DNA of 64,000 nucleotides. Origin: Rhodovulum sp. GTDB taxonomy: Bacteria > Pseudomonadota > Alphaproteobacteria > Rhodobacterales > Rhodobacteraceae. How positions within the stretch are numbered: the first letter of the stretch is position 1; every line of letters begins with the position of its first letter. The notes under the pieces are model-generated. The model did not search any database and was not told where the DNA came from. It was given only the letters and a program-made list of their open reading frames with translations. Where the stretch lies: NCBI GenBank assembly GCA_020637615.1, contig JACKKC010000007.1, positions 47,725 through 111,724 on the forward strand, in the 5' to 3' direction. A program made the translations under genes and the position numbers. Positions 1 through 8,162 of the stretch are shown here, piece after piece.

Positions 1-31
1 ATTCTCATTCCACTCGGGGCCAAAGGTCCTT

Positions 32-62
32 GGCCTGATCGACCAGCGTCGATCGGGCCTTT
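32..62 (+). terminator. Terminator-like hairpin for a gene upstream of the window
   Basis: Two 11-base arms at 32-42 and 49-59 pair with a single mismatch around a 6-base loop, and three T's follow at 60-62. The shape is that of a short Rho-independent terminator acting on the plus strand. The gene it would end lies outside the window. The T-run is short, so strength is uncertain. Confidence 0.45.
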
Positions 63-211
63 GCCTGTCCCGAGGTCGAATCCAGCAGCCACGGCGCCGG
101 TCAGGCGGACGGAAAGGGCCGGGGGCTGCTACATGGACAAAGCTGCCAGTTCACAGTCTCGATGCCCCAGAGTAGTTCAATCCGCTCGGACCAGGTGGCG
201 GGGCACAGAAC

Positions 212-802
212 ATGGCGGGGACAAGAATACACATCACGGGCGCATCTTGCTCCGGGGCTTCAACGCTTGGCTCAACGCTGGCCAGCCTCCTCTCCATTCC
301 TCAGATAGATGTTGATGATTTCTACTGGATGCCAACTGATCCACCTTTCACCACCAAGCGGCCAATTGAGGATCGTGTTCGTCTGATCGGGGAACGGCAG
401 GAAGAGACGGAGGGATGGGTTCTCACGGGCTCTTGCATGGGCTGGGGAGAGGCCTTGGTCAGCGCAGTTGATCTTATCGTCTTCGTCTACGTCCCTATTG
501 CCGTACGGCTTCAACGCCTCGACCAGCGTGAGGCATCCCGCTACGGCAAGCGAATACTGCCAGGTGGAGATATGCACGAGGCTCATGCGGCCTTCCGGCA
601 ATGGGCTGCAAGCTATGAAGACCCGGCCGCTCCCGGGCGTAACCTGGCAAAACATGAGCGTTGGCTGAGAGAGCAACCTGCGCCGATTCTGTGGCTCGAC
701 GGTCGACAAACGGTGCAGGCCCTCGTGCATTCCGTCCGCAAGGAACTGTCGTGTCTCCCTGTAGTGGGTCGGGCGGGTAACGGCATCCGGGACGACCACT
801 AA
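212..802 (+). CDS. P-loop NTPase, adenylate/shikimate-kinase-like, with atypical Walker A
   Basis: A 196-residue protein of the small nucleotide-kinase fold. The N-terminus has a beta-strand then GASCSGAST (residues 10-18) where a P-loop should be. The invariant Walker A lysine is replaced by Ala16. I recall a bacterial AAA-like family with GxxGSGTTT in place of GKT that is annotated as adenylate kinase-like, and this fits it. DVDDFYWMPTDPP near residue 33 resembles the substrate-Asp region of such kinases, and a lid-like Arg-rich stretch (RLQRLDQREASRYGKR) follows near residue 98. No substrate is known. The ATG at 212 begins the conserved strand directly. Codon use (AAG/AGA Arg and Lys, AT-rich wobble) is less GC-biased than neighbouring genes, which hints at a different origin. 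It stands alone. Confidence 0.7.
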   Translation: MAGTRIHITGASCSGASTLGSTLASLLSIPQIDVDDFYWMPTDPPFTTKRPIEDRVRLIGERQEETEGWVLTGSCMGWGEALVSAVDLIVFVYVPIAVRLQRLDQREASRYGKRILPGGDMHEAHAAFRQWAASYEDPAAPGRNLAKHERWLREQPAPILWLDGRQTVQALVHSVRKELSCLPVVGRAGNGIRDDH

Positions 803-944
803 GGGCTCCAGGAGGACAATCGGAACTTTCTGACGCGAAAGGGCAGATGCCCGGCTGTCGAGCGTGAACCCCGCATGCGACGGCCCCGCGGCCCGTGTGG
901 AGCGGCCTTGCGAGCCCCCGCCGATGCCGCTATGGCCATGATCC

Positions 945-1249
945 ATGGCCGAAGACGAATGCTTCCCGAACATGGCGGATCTGCGGGCCGAGATCGACCG
1001 GATCGACGCCGAACTGGTGGAGCTCCTCGCCCGCCGGGCCGGCTGCATCGACCGTGCGATCGCGATCAAGCGCCGGATATCGTTGCCGGCGCGCATCGAC
1101 AGCCGCGTGGCCGAGGTGCTGGACCGGACGCGCCGGGCGGGGGCGGAGCGGGGCTCGAGCCCGCCTTCGTCGAGGGGCTCTGGCGGAACATCATTGAATG
1201 GTCGATCGCGCGCGAGGAACGCGCCCTCGACGGATCGGGGGGCGGGACG
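945..1249 (+). pseudogene. Chorismate mutase (AroQ type), frameshifted as read
   Basis: The N-terminal part reads [19 protein letters not shown] and [15 protein letters not shown], the first helices and Arg/Lys active-site residues of a monofunctional AroQ chorismate mutase (chorismate to prephenate, Phe/Tyr synthesis). That frame runs from 945 to about 1151. The C-terminal helix ([19 protein letters not shown]) continues in another frame from 1154. A single missing base in the G-run at 1150-1153 explains the break. After correction the frame would run straight into folD unless a second base is missing from the G6 run near 1237. In that case it would stop at the TGA at 1258-1260, overlapping the folD ATG. 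Small chorismate mutases of this type sit next to folD in related bacteria as I recall. ATG at 945 or 972 is possible. A sequencing error is more likely than real decay. Confidence 0.6.
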
Positions 1250-2143
1250 ATGGGCGCTGACATCATCGACGGCAAGGCTTTTGCGGCGAAACTGCGCGGG
1301 CGGATCGCGGAGGCGGTCGCGGATCTCAAGCGCGACAAGGGGCTCGTGCCCGGCCTCGCGGTGGTCCTCGTGGGCGAGGATCCCGCCAGCCAGGTCTATG
1401 TGCGCAACAAGGGCCGCCAGACCTTAGAGGCCGGCATGGCCTCCGAGGAGCACCGCCTGCCGGCGACGACCGGCCAGGCGGAGCTGCTGGCGCTCATCGC
1501 CCGTCTAAACGCCGATCCCGCGGTCCACGGCATCCTGGTGCAGCTGCCGCTGCCGGCGCAGATCGACACGGCCGCGGTGATCGGCGCGGTATCGCCGGAG
1601 AAGGACGTGGACGGGTTCCATGTCATCAACGTCGGACGGCTCGCCACCGGGCAGAAGGCGCTGGTGCCCTGCACGCCGCTCGGCTGCCTCATGCTCCTGC
1701 GCGACCGGCTGGGCGATCTGAGCGGCGCGAATGCGCTGGTCCTCGGCCGCTCCAACATCGTCGGCAAGCCCATGGCGCAGCTCCTGCTCGGCGAGAGCTG
1801 CACGGTGACGATCGCCCATTCCCGGACGCGCGATCTGGCGGCGACCTGCGCGCGGGCCGACATCCTCGTCGCGGCCGTGGGCCGGCCGGAGATGGTCAAG
1901 GGCGACTGGATCCGCCCCGGGGCGACCGTCATCGACGTCGGCATCAACCGGGTGGAGGGGCCGGACGGCAAGGCGCGGCTGGTCGGCGACGTGGATTTCG
2001 CGAGCGCGGCGGAAGTCGCGGGCGCGATCACGCCGGTGCCCGGCGGCGTCGGGCCGATGACCATCGCCTGCCTCCTGGCCAATACCCTGACCGCCGCCTG
2101 CCGGGCCAACGGGCTGGAGGCGCCGGCCGGCCTGGCCGTCTGA
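1250..2143 (+). CDS. folD: Bifunctional methylene-THF dehydrogenase / methenyl-THF cyclohydrolase FolD
   Basis: A 297-residue protein, the normal FolD length. It interconverts 5,10-methylene-THF and 10-formyl-THF with NADP(H), in the cytoplasm. Family signatures are present: VYVRNKGR (around residues 46-53, with the catalytic Tyr and Lys), the substrate loop QLPLP, the nucleotide-binding GRSNIVGKP, and the C-terminal [10 protein letters not shown]. The ATG at 1250 gives MGADIIDGK, the usual start. The broken chorismate mutase frame precedes it with no space, so the two were probably one transcription unit. FolD feeds the MetV-MetF pair at 4.9 kb with methylene-THF. Confidence 0.95.
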   Translation: MGADIIDGKAFAAKLRGRIAEAVADLKRDKGLVPGLAVVLVGEDPASQVYVRNKGRQTLEAGMASEEHRLPATTGQAELLALIARLNADPAVHGILVQLPLPAQIDTAAVIGAVSPEKDVDGFHVINVGRLATGQKALVPCTPLGCLMLLRDRLGDLSGANALVLGRSNIVGKPMAQLLLGESCTVTIAHSRTRDLAATCARADILVAAVGRPEMVKGDWIRPGATVIDVGINRVEGPDGKARLVGDVDFASAAEVAGAITPVPGGVGPMTIACLLANTLTAACRANGLEAPAGLAV

Positions 2144-2221
2144 CCCCGGCCCGGGGCAGGGGCCGGCCGCCCGGCCGACCCGGTCGCGGGGCGCGTCGGG
2201 TGCTCGGCCGAACCCGGTGCT

Positions 2222-2950
2222 TCAGCCTTTGCGGTCGCGGTCGAGATCCTCCATCAGCTCCAGCTGGATCTGCTGGATCTCGGTCAGCCGCTCCCATTGC
2301 CGGACCAGCAGATGGTCCAGCTTCTCGTGCAGATGCCGGATCTCGACCTCGGCCTTCAGGTTCACGCGATAGTCGTTCTCCGCGCGCAGCCGGTCCTTGG
2401 CCTCCTGGCGGCGCTGGCTCATCATGATGAACGGCGCCTGCACCGCGGCGATGCAGGAGAGCACGAGATTGAGCAGGATGAACGGATAGGGATCGAACTT
2501 GTCCGCGGCGAAGAGCACGATGGAATTGAAGGCGATCCAGGCCACCAGCACCGCGAGGAAGGACAGGATGAAGGCCCAGCTGCCGCCGAAGGCGGCGACC
2601 CGGTCGGCCATGCGGTCGCCGAAGCCGGCCCGCCCGGCGAAATCCGCCTCTGTGTCGATGGTCAGCGTGCCGCGGTGGTCGATGCTGTCGATCACGGCGC
2701 GGTCGAGGCGGGTCAGCTCGCCGCGCTCCTCCCGCAGCATCCGCTCGACATGGGCGCGCCGCGCCGCGGCGAGGTCGTCGCGACAGACGAAGCCGCTCTG
2801 CCGCCAGTCGGGATCGCTCTCGTCGAGCAGCTGCGCCAGCTGCGGCCGGACCAGATCCACCGCCGTCAGCACCCGGGCGGGCAGGCTGCGCCCGCAGATC
2901 CCGCAGGTCCCGCCATGGCCGGACCGGTTGCGCCCTCCGTTCACCGCCAC
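2222..2950 (-). CDS. DUF1003 family membrane protein
   Basis: A 242-residue protein with the DUF1003 layout. There is an N-terminal Cys pair (CGICGRSL, residues 16-23) that may bind metal, then a soluble region, and two membrane helices (about residues 120-165) joined by a short loop containing [10 protein letters not shown]. The C-terminal half is a charged helix likely to form a coiled coil ([15 protein letters not shown]). DUF1003 proteins are inner-membrane proteins of unknown function; some have been called cyclic nucleotide-binding or magnesium-related without proof. It faces folD tail to tail and is divergent from the ABC exporter at 3127. The start at 2950 leaves about 175 bp of shared upstream DNA. 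Confidence 0.85.
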   Translation of the reverse strand: MAVNGGRNRSGHGGTCGICGRSLPARVLTAVDLVRPQLAQLLDESDPDWRQSGFVCRDDLAAARRAHVERMLREERGELTRLDRAVIDSIDHRGTLTIDTEADFAGRAGFGDRMADRVAAFGGSWAFILSFLAVLVAWIAFNSIVLFAADKFDPYPFILLNLVLSCIAAVQAPFIMMSQRRQEAKDRLRAENDYRVNLKAEVEIRHLHEKLDHLLVRQWERLTEIQQIQLELMEDLDRDRKG

Positions 2951-3126
2951 CCTCCGCGCGCTGGCCTCGATCTTGCAGCACCCAGTTGCGCCGAGCGGCG
3001 GAAAATGTCCACAAGGGTGCCGCCCGGCATGCGGCGGCGAATTTCCCGCTTCCCCTTGAACACCGCGCCCGCGCGCGACATGTGGGTTGGCCGGAGGCGC
3101 CGGGAAGGCGGGGCGAGGGAGAGCAT

Positions 3127-4050
3127 ATGGCGGCGATCGTATCGGTCAGGGATGTCCGCAAGGTCTACGAATCGGGGTTCGAGGCGCTCAAGGGCGTCTC
3201 TCGAGATCGAGCGGGGGGAGATCCTCGCGCTGCTCGGGCCGAACGGCGCGGGCAAGACGACGCTGATCTCGCTGATCTGCGGCATCGCCCGCCTTGGCGA
3301 AGGCACGATCACCGTCGGCGGCCACGACATCGTCACCGCCTATCGCGAGGCGCGGTCGATGATCGGGCTGGTGCCGCAGGAGGTGAACGTCGAGCCCTTC
3401 GAGACGGTCTGGAACACCGTGACCTTCACCCGCGGCCTCTTCGGCCAGCCCCGCGACGATGCCCATGTGGAGCGCGTGCTGCGCGACCTCTCGCTCTGGG
3501 ACAAGCGCGACGCGGCGACCCGCGAGCTCTCGGGCGGCATGAAGCGAAGGGTGCTGATCGCCAAGGCGCTGGCGCATGCGCCGCAGGTGCTCTTCCTCGA
3601 CGAACCGACCGCCGGCGTGGACGTGGAGCTGCGCAAGGGCATGTGGCAGATCGTGCGGCAGCTCCGGGCGCCGGCACCACCATCATCCTGACCACCCACT
3701 ACATCGAGGAGGCGGAGGCGATCGCCGATCGCGTGGCGGTGATCAACGAGGGCCGCATCGTGCTCGTGGAGGAGCGCGACCGGCTGATCCGCCAGATGGG
3801 CCGCAAGGAGCTCACCATCGAGCTGAAGGAACCGCTCCCGGCAGTGCCCGACGCGCTCGCCTCCTACGGGCTCGAGCTCGCAGAGGACGGCCGCAGCCTG
3901 CGCTACGCCTACGACCGCGCCGCGGAGCGCACCGGGATCGTCTCGCTCCTGCGCGACCTCTCCGACGCGGGGCTTACCTTGCGCGACCTGCGGACGCGGG
4001 AGAGTTCCCTCGAGGACATCTTCGTCGATCTGGTGAGGAAGCCGGCATGA
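3127..4050 (+). pseudogene. ABC-2 exporter ATPase, two frameshifts as read
   Basis: The parts of an ABC ATPase are all present, but in two frames. Residues [21 protein letters not shown] start at ATG 3127 behind a purine-rich site. At about 3199-3201 one base is missing, and the frame changes to [20 protein letters not shown] (Walker A), [15 protein letters not shown] (signature) and [12 protein letters not shown] (Walker B). At about 3672 another missing base returns to the first frame with [19 protein letters not shown] (H-loop) and a C-terminal regulatory domain. Adding one base at each point restores a full ABC-2 type ATPase of roughly 308 residues. It overlaps its permease by ATGA at 4047-4050. 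Both lesions are single-base losses with all motifs conserved, so I favour sequencing error. Confidence 0.75.
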
Positions 4051-4808
4051 ACGCCCGGGCCATCCGCGCGATCTACCGCTTCGAGATGCTGCGCACCCGC
4101 CGCACGCTCCTGCAGAGCCTCGTGGCGCCGGTGATCTCGACCTCGCTCTATTTCGTGGTCTTCGGCACGGCCATCGGCTCGCGCATCCAGGAGGTCGAGG
4201 GCGTGGAATACGGCGCCTTCATCGTGCCGGGGCTGATCATGCTGACGGTGCTGATGCAGAGCGTCACCAACGCCTCCTTCGGGATCTACTTCCCCAAGTT
4301 CATCGGCACGATCTACGAGCTCCTCTCCGCGCCGGTCTCCTATTTCGAGATCGTGACCGGCTATGTCGGGGCGGCGGCGACCAAGTCCTTCGTCATCGGC
4401 TTCGTGATCTATCTCACTGCGAATTTCTTCGTCACCCTGCCGGTGGCGCATCCGGTCTGGATGGTGGGGATCCTCGCGCTCACCTGCCTCAGCTTCAGCC
4501 TGCTCGGCTTTATCCTCGGGATCCTCGCGAGGGGCTTCGACGGGCTGCAGCTGGTGCCGATGCTGATCATCTCGCCGCTGGTCTTTCTCGGCGGCAGCTT
4601 CTACTCGATCGAGATGCTGCCGCCGCTCTGGCAGAAGATCACCCTGCTGAACCCGGTGGTCTATCTGGTCTCGGGCTTCCGCTGGTCCTTCTTCGGCGCG
4701 GGCGACGTCGGGATCGGCATCAGCCTGCTCGCGATCTCCGTCTTCTCCCTCGCCTGCCTCGGGGTGGTCTGGTGGATCTTCCGCACCGGCTACCGGCTCC
4801 GGAACTGA
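4047..4808 (+). CDS. ABC-2 type transporter permease
   Basis: A 253-residue integral membrane protein of the ABC-2 family (drug, polysaccharide or lipid exporters). It has about six membrane helices: an N-terminal one around [19 protein letters not shown], four in the middle, and a last one near residue 235. A conserved segment, [19 protein letters not shown], lies before the last extracytoplasmic loop, as in NodJ/YadH-type permeases. It starts inside the stop of the ATPase gene, so the two are translationally coupled and work as a two-component exporter. The substrate cannot be told from sequence. A YadG/YadH-like pair is the nearest description I can give. Confidence 0.88.
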   Translation: MNARAIRAIYRFEMLRTRRTLLQSLVAPVISTSLYFVVFGTAIGSRIQEVEGVEYGAFIVPGLIMLTVLMQSVTNASFGIYFPKFIGTIYELLSAPVSYFEIVTGYVGAAATKSFVIGFVIYLTANFFVTLPVAHPVWMVGILALTCLSFSLLGFILGILARGFDGLQLVPMLIISPLVFLGGSFYSIEMLPPLWQKITLLNPVVYLVSGFRWSFFGAGDVGIGISLLAISVFSLACLGVVWWIFRTGYRLRN

Positions 4809-4914
4809 GGGGGAGATCCTGGCCGCTTCCAGCGCCGATCCGTCGTTTTGAGATGCGCCGGCCCGCGGAAAGCGCTCTAATCGGGGCGGAATCGAAACGC
4901 CGACGGAGGATGGC

Positions 4915-5493
4915 ATGTATCGGCTTCGCCTTTTCGCCGTGCGCCATTCCCGCGGATTCGAATGGCTCTACCGCCGTCTCGAGCGGCTGATGATCGGCCT
5001 CGATCCGCTCTTCGCGCGCATCGGCCATGACCGGGTGGAGGCGCCGGTCGCGCTGATCGAGCGGGGGGTCAAGAGCCTGCTCTTCGACTGCCGGATGTGC
5101 GGGCAATGCGTGCTCTCCTCCACCGGCATGTCCTGCCCGATGAACTGCCCCAAGCAGCTGCGAAACGGCCCCTGCGGCGGCGTGCGGCCGGGCGGCTTCT
5201 GCGAGGTCAAGCCCGCCATGCGCTGCGTCTGGGCGCTGGCCTGGGATGGGGCGACGCGCATGGAGGACGGTGCGCGCATCCGCGAGGTGCTGCCGCCGGT
5301 GGATCACGGGCTGAAGGGATCCTCGTCCTGGCTGCGCGTCAGCCGCGAGAAGGCGGCGGCGCTACGCGAGGCGCGGGAGGCGGAGCGCACCGCGCTTGCC
5401 CGGGCCTTCCCCGCGGCCCGCGAGATCGAGCCCGCGACCGCGCCGCTGGCCGAGGAGCCGCCGCGGGCGGTCAGCCAGGAGGTGCGGAAATGA
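4915..5493 (+). CDS. MetV-like zinc/iron-sulfur partner of methylene-THF reductase
   Basis: A 192-residue protein matching the family named methylene-tetrahydrofolate reductase C-terminal domain, called MetV in acetogens. The core holds eight cysteines at residues 59, 62, 65, 74, 78, 87, 96 and 104 (CRMCGQC, SCPMNC, GPCGG, GFCEV), enough for a metal or Fe-S site. In acetogens MetV is needed for MetF to take electrons from a carrier other than NAD(P)H. An acidic, Glu/Arg-rich tail follows the core. It overlaps metF by ATGA at 5490-5493, so the two proteins are probably made in a fixed ratio and form a complex. Such pairs also occur in Rhodobacteraceae that use corrinoid methyl transfer. Confidence 0.85.
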   Translation: MYRLRLFAVRHSRGFEWLYRRLERLMIGLDPLFARIGHDRVEAPVALIERGVKSLLFDCRMCGQCVLSSTGMSCPMNCPKQLRNGPCGGVRPGGFCEVKPAMRCVWALAWDGATRMEDGARIREVLPPVDHGLKGSSSWLRVSREKAAALREAREAERTALARAFPAAREIEPATAPLAEEPPRAVSQEVRK

Positions 5494-6509
5494 GCCCGGC
5501 GGATCAGGATCTCGGCGACAGCTTCCCGCAATACGAGGCGCCGCCGCCGGGCCATGTCTCGGGCAGCCGGCTCGAGCGCGTGCTGCGCGCGGGCAAGTTC
5601 GCGGTGACGGCGGAGCTCAACCCGCCCGACAGCGCCGACCCGGCGGATGTGCTCGAGGCCGCCCGCCCGCTCGGCGAGGTCGCCGACGCGATCAACGCCA
5701 CCGACGCCTCGGGGGCGAATTGCCACATGTCCTCGATCGGCATCTCCTCGCTTCTGACCCGCGCCGGCTACGGCACGGTCTACCAGATCTCCTGCCGCGA
5801 CCGGAATCGCATCGCGATCCAGGGCGACGTGCTCGGCGCCGCCGCCATGGGGGTCAGGAACGTGCTCTGCCTCACCGGCGACGGGGTCGGGGTGGGCGAC
5901 CAGCCGGGCGCGAAGCCGGTCTTCGACTTCGATTCGCTCTCGCTCCTGCGCACGATCCGCACCATGCGCGACGAGGGCCTGTTCCTTTCGGGCCGCAAGA
6001 TCACCCGGCCGCCGCGGATGTTCCTCGGGGCGGCGGAGAATCCCTGCGTGCCGCCCCATGAATGGCGCCCCGAGCGGCTCGCCAAGAAGGTCGATGCGGG
6101 GGCGGATTTCATCCAGACCAACTACATCTTCGACCTGCCGGTCTTCGAGCGCTTCATGGCGCGGCTGCGCGATCTCGGGGTCGACCGCCGCGTCTTCCTG
6201 CTCGCCGGCGTCGGCCCGCTCGCCTCGGCCAAGGCCGCGCGCTGGATGCGCTCGAACGTGCCGGGCATCCATATTCCCGACGCGGTGATCGAGCGCATGG
6301 AGAAGGCCGCGAAGCCGGCGGCGGAGGGAAAGCGGATCTGCGTCGAGCTGATCCAGCAGATCCGCGAGATCAAGGGCGTCTCCGGCATCCATGTCATGGC
6401 CTATCGCCGCGAGCATCAGGTCTCGGAGATCATCCTGGAATCGGGCGTGCTGAAGGGCCGCGTCCCGCAGCGCCGGCGCAGCGCAAGACCACGCCCGGCG
6501 CCGGTCTAA
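5490..6509 (+). CDS. Methylenetetrahydrofolate reductase, MetF-like
   Basis: A 339-residue TIM-barrel flavoprotein of the MTHFR family. It reduces 5,10-methylene-THF to 5-methyl-THF, the methyl donor for methionine synthesis, or runs in reverse during demethylation. Recognisable parts are FAVTAELNPPDSADP (strand 1 with the Glu expected near the active site), NATDASGANCHMSSIG, QGDVLGAAAMGVRNVLCLTGD (the MTHFR substrate/flavin loop) and DAGADFIQTNYIFD. It is longer than E. coli MetF (296 residues) because of N- and C-terminal extensions; the C-terminus ends in an Arg-rich tail. It is coupled to the MetV-like gene by a 4-bp overlap. The natural electron donor is unknown. Confidence 0.88.
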   Translation: MSPADQDLGDSFPQYEAPPPGHVSGSRLERVLRAGKFAVTAELNPPDSADPADVLEAARPLGEVADAINATDASGANCHMSSIGISSLLTRAGYGTVYQISCRDRNRIAIQGDVLGAAAMGVRNVLCLTGDGVGVGDQPGAKPVFDFDSLSLLRTIRTMRDEGLFLSGRKITRPPRMFLGAAENPCVPPHEWRPERLAKKVDAGADFIQTNYIFDLPVFERFMARLRDLGVDRRVFLLAGVGPLASAKAARWMRSNVPGIHIPDAVIERMEKAAKPAAEGKRICVELIQQIREIKGVSGIHVMAYRREHQVSEIILESGVLKGRVPQRRRSARPRPAPV

Positions 6510-6841
6510 CCTGTCTGGTCACCCATCAGGTCAACCCATTATCTGTAAATCACAGCAATAACAAACGTATAGATAGCGTCCCATTGCGGGACGCCTCCCC
6601 CGAACCGGCGATAGCGAGGCACTGCCTCGCGCCGGTTCGTCGGCCGGAGCGCGCGAGCGTGGAGGCCGCGGGGGGTCGAGTGTCACCGTCCGCTGTTAAT
6701 CCGCGCGCGTCTGACTGGGCGGGCGCGCTTGTCGCGCCTGCCGTCACGCCAAAGGCGTGCCTCCGGCACGACGGCAGGCAGGCGCGCGCGGATTTGTCCT
6801 TGCCAAATCCGCGATGAGAATGCGGCGCCTTCCCGCGGAAA
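6510..6841. other. Intergenic region with two hairpins and a REP-like repeat
   Basis: No gene is seen in these 332 bp, between the convergent ends of metF and the MFS gene. An AT-rich patch lies at 6540-6575. A 7-bp hairpin at 6576-6594 follows. A large stem-loop at 6601-6639 has outer 9-bp arms (6601-6609 and 6631-6639) and a nearly closed inner 8-bp stem. The repeat at 6739-6813 is listed separately. The hairpins could end transcription from both sides, but neither has a T-run. Confidence 0.7.
6739..6813 (-). repeat. Compound REP-like palindromic repeat, copy 1
   Basis: The core at 6739-6776 is 38 bp long. It has outer arms TGCCGTC/GACGGCA and two competing inner hairpins, CACGCC-aaa-GGCGTG and GTGCC-tcc-GGCAC. 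A second stem, GCGGATTT/AAATCCGC, lies beside it at 6788-6812. Copy 2 at 36726-36801 has the same two modules in the opposite orientation, and its core differs at one base. Copies at 45.0 and 47.2 kb share the core only. Confidence 0.8.
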
Positions 6842-8080
6842 TCACGCCGGTTCCAGGGCGACGGCACCGGGCCTCGGGCCCTTCGTCCGCCAGAGCACCA
6901 GCACCATGATGGCGACATTGAGCAGGTTGAAGGCGATGCCGTTGAGGAAGGCCATCCGGTAGGAACCGGTCGCGTCGAAGATCCATCCCGACATCCAGCC
7001 GCCGAGCGCCATCCCGAGGATCGTCGCCATGATCACGAAGCCGATGCGCTGGCCCGCCTCCCGCGCGGGCAGGTACTCGCGCACGATGATCGCATAGCTC
7101 GGCACGATCCCCCCCTGGCTCAGGCCGAAGATCAGCGAGACGACATAGAGCGAGGCGAGCCCGTCGAACGGCAGGTAGAGCAGAAGCGCCAGCCCCTGCA
7201 GCACCGAGCCGAGCAGCAGCGTCCGCACCCCGCCGATCCAGTCCGCCAGCAGGCCCGAGGCCAGCCGGCTGACGATGCCCGCCGCCAGCATCAAGGAGAG
7301 CATCTCGGCGCCGACCGCGACCCCGTAGCCGAGATCGGCGCAATAGGCGACGATATGGACCTGCGGCATCGACATGGCGACGCAGCAGCCGATTCCGGCC
7401 AGCGCCAGCAGCCATTGCAGCGTCGCGGGGCGGAAGCCCGCCGCCATCGGCTGCGCGGGGTCGCCCGGCGCCCCGGAAGCCATCGCCGCCACCGGCAGGC
7501 GCCGCCGCAGCATGAAGGCCAGCGGAACGATGACCGCGAGGCAGATGGCCGCGATGACGAGATAGGCCGCCCGCCAGCCGTCTTCTGCCAGAATGCCGCG
7601 CAACCCGAGCGGCCAGATCGCGCCGGCGAGGTAATTGCCGCAGGCGGCGGTGGCCACCGCGATGCCGCGCCGCCGCCGGAACCAGTGCGAGACATCGGCG
7701 AGCAGCGGCCCGAACCCCGCCGAGGTGCCGACGCCGATGAGCAGCCCCTGGGCCAGGGTGAAATCCCAGATGTTGCGGCTGACCGCCGCCAGCCCGAAGC
7801 CGGCGGCGAGCGCCACCGCCGCCGCGGTCAGCACCACGGCGATCCCGAAGCGGTCGACGAAGCGCCCGAGCCAGAAGTTTCCGGCCGCGAAGCCGAGCAT
7901 GGTGGCGGTATAGGGCAGCGAGGCATCGGCCCGGCCCACCCCGAACTCGGCCTGCACCGCCGGCAGCACCAGGATCACTGCCCACATGCCCACGCTCGCC
8001 ACCGTGGCCGCGAGCACGGAGACCGCGAGCCGGAACCAGGCATAGCGCCCGTCGAGATGCGGGTCGGCGAAGGTCGTCAT
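6842..8080 (-). CDS. Major facilitator superfamily transporter
   Basis: A 412-residue inner-membrane permease with 12 predicted helices in two halves split near residue 200. The loop between helices 2 and 3 carries GRFVDRFG, the MFS motif A. The related sequence in the second half is GLLADWIGG. The first half has the Arg-rich SHWFRRRRGIA after helix 4. It resembles the oxalate/formate antiporter-like or YbfB-type MFS families, but I cannot name the substrate. It lies 82 bp downstream of the ROK regulator on the same strand, so the two may be co-transcribed and it may be linked to the sugar regulon. Confidence 0.85.
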   Translation of the reverse strand: MTTFADPHLDGRYAWFRLAVSVLAATVASVGMWAVILVLPAVQAEFGVGRADASLPYTATMLGFAAGNFWLGRFVDRFGIAVVLTAAAVALAAGFGLAAVSRNIWDFTLAQGLLIGVGTSAGFGPLLADVSHWFRRRRGIAVATAACGNYLAGAIWPLGLRGILAEDGWRAAYLVIAAICLAVIVPLAFMLRRRLPVAAMASGAPGDPAQPMAAGFRPATLQWLLALAGIGCCVAMSMPQVHIVAYCADLGYGVAVGAEMLSLMLAAGIVSRLASGLLADWIGGVRTLLLGSVLQGLALLLYLPFDGLASLYVVSLIFGLSQGGIVPSYAIIVREYLPAREAGQRIGFVIMATILGMALGGWMSGWIFDATGSYRMAFLNGIAFNLLNVAIMVLVLWRTKGPRPGAVALEPA

Positions 8081-8162
8081 GGTTCGGTCCAGGGATCGGA
8101 TGCGCTGGAAGCGGACCCTATCCCTCGCCCCCGGCTTCCGCCAGCACCCCCGAACGGGCGGC

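Noticed and set aside
6739..6813. Short protein genes across the repeat copies (minus-strand frames containing RHAFGVT)
   Set aside because: The shared peptide results from the repeat DNA, not from a conserved protein; frames have no ribosome sites and differ outside the repeat.
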